A stretch of 64,000 nt of DNA from Cladocopium goreaui (taxonomy: Eukaryota; Sar; Dinophyceae; Suessiales; Symbiodiniaceae), in assembly GCA_947184155.2 (NCBI GenBank), contig CAMXCT020002008.1, positions 36,001-100,000 on the forward strand. Direction: 5' to 3'. The position numbers were made by a program, and so were the translations under genes. Positions 63,718-64,000 of the stretch are shown here, one piece after another; within the stretch, counting starts at the first letter, position 1; each line of letters begins with the position of its first letter. Below the pieces are notes generated by a model. That model searched no databases, was not told where the DNA came from, and saw only the letters and a program-made list of their open reading frames with translations.

Positions 63718-63752
63718 GATAGTACATGAAAATGGGATTTAGTTCCCATAAG

Positions 63753-63872
63753 TTATGACTGTTACAGTTCGCCATGGTTGGTATAGATGGCCCTAATCGA
63801 AATAGATGGTTTACCGTTCCTTTTTTTAGCATGGTGGATCTTTCCATGGCTATGTAACAAATAACCAGAGGC
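63753..63872. mobile_element. F1 copy, degenerate
   Basis: gactgttacagttcgccatgg ... aaataaccagaggcta. Confidence 0.6.
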
Positions 63873-64000
63873 TAATAGTGATACGATCAAATGTGATAAA
63901 CCGCCAATGCCACCATCCCATGAACCAACCATGACTTGGGGGGACATTTTGCTAACGAGAGGGTACATGAAAATGGGATTTAGTTCCCATTTTTTGCCGC

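Noticed and set aside
1..64000. rRNA, tRNA, bacterial promoters or Shine-Dalgarno sites
   Set aside because: None seen on either strand; the architecture is eukaryotic, so bacterial signals were not called.

Overview
The window looks like nuclear DNA of a protist, most likely a dinoflagellate or a similar alga. This is inferred from structure only; no organism-specific gene was recognised. No rRNA, tRNA, bacterial operon, ribosome-binding site or long intact gene is visible. The sequence is AT-rich (many TA-dinucleotide tracts) and is interrupted by short GC-richer islands of about 30-250 bases. The islands end in GT/AG splice signals (often ...yyyAG|G at the acceptor) and read open in one frame. 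I read them as small exons in a dense, mostly plus-strand set of genes. Exon calls were made by eye from splice sites, open frame, composition and phase agreement between neighbours. Many islands are also open on the other strand, so strand is uncertain where noted.

Layout. 0.6-1.2 kb: end of a gene or 5' exons of the next. 3.2-10.4 kb: plus-strand exons that together resemble a peptidase family C69 (U34) dipeptidase, the only family recognised with some confidence; 10.9-12.6 kb exons may be its C-terminal part. 13.4-18.5 kb: plus-strand multi-exon gene of unknown function, with one island (13.4 kb) reading better on minus. 19-23 kb: repeat-rich, with an unusual inverted-repeat/tandem-repeat element and a diverged second copy. 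23.9-26.2 kb and 26.4-29.06 kb: two plus-strand multi-exon genes with stop codons. 29.5-32.8 kb: several minus-strand exons, one with textbook splice sites. 33.0-37.0 kb: plus-strand exons including a C-x8-C-x5-C zinc-finger-like start and a terminal exon after an intron that is exactly one mobile element. 37.2-38.3 kb: a block of minisatellites. 38.4-41.6 kb: plus exons. 42-46.8 kb: exons on both strands and a duplicated exon-like segment. 46.2-51.2 kb and 51.6-54.2 kb: plus-strand genes, the latter the best-supported chain (six exons, five phase-compatible junctions). 55.5-58.4 kb and 60.2-63.7 kb: further plus-strand exons, separated by low-complexity and CCCTAAA-like repeats (59.1-59.95 kb).

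The dominant signal is a set of short non-autonomous inverted-repeat elements (MITE-like). Family F1 (TA + CCCTCTGGTAAAC ... GTTTACCAGAGGG + TA, about 100-120 bp) occurs in about 35 complete or near-complete copies, about one per 1.8 kb. Families F2 to F5 are less frequent. Termini of F1-F5 contain a GT near the left end, and those of F1, F2, F4 and F5 contain an AG near the right end, so an insertion carries, or nearly carries, its own splice sites. Several copies coincide with predicted introns or splice sites (36837-36971, 49447-49558, donors at 33104 and 53552). This is how introner elements, transposons that create introns, behave. Two F2 copies also contain foreign internal sequence, one of which reads as an exon.
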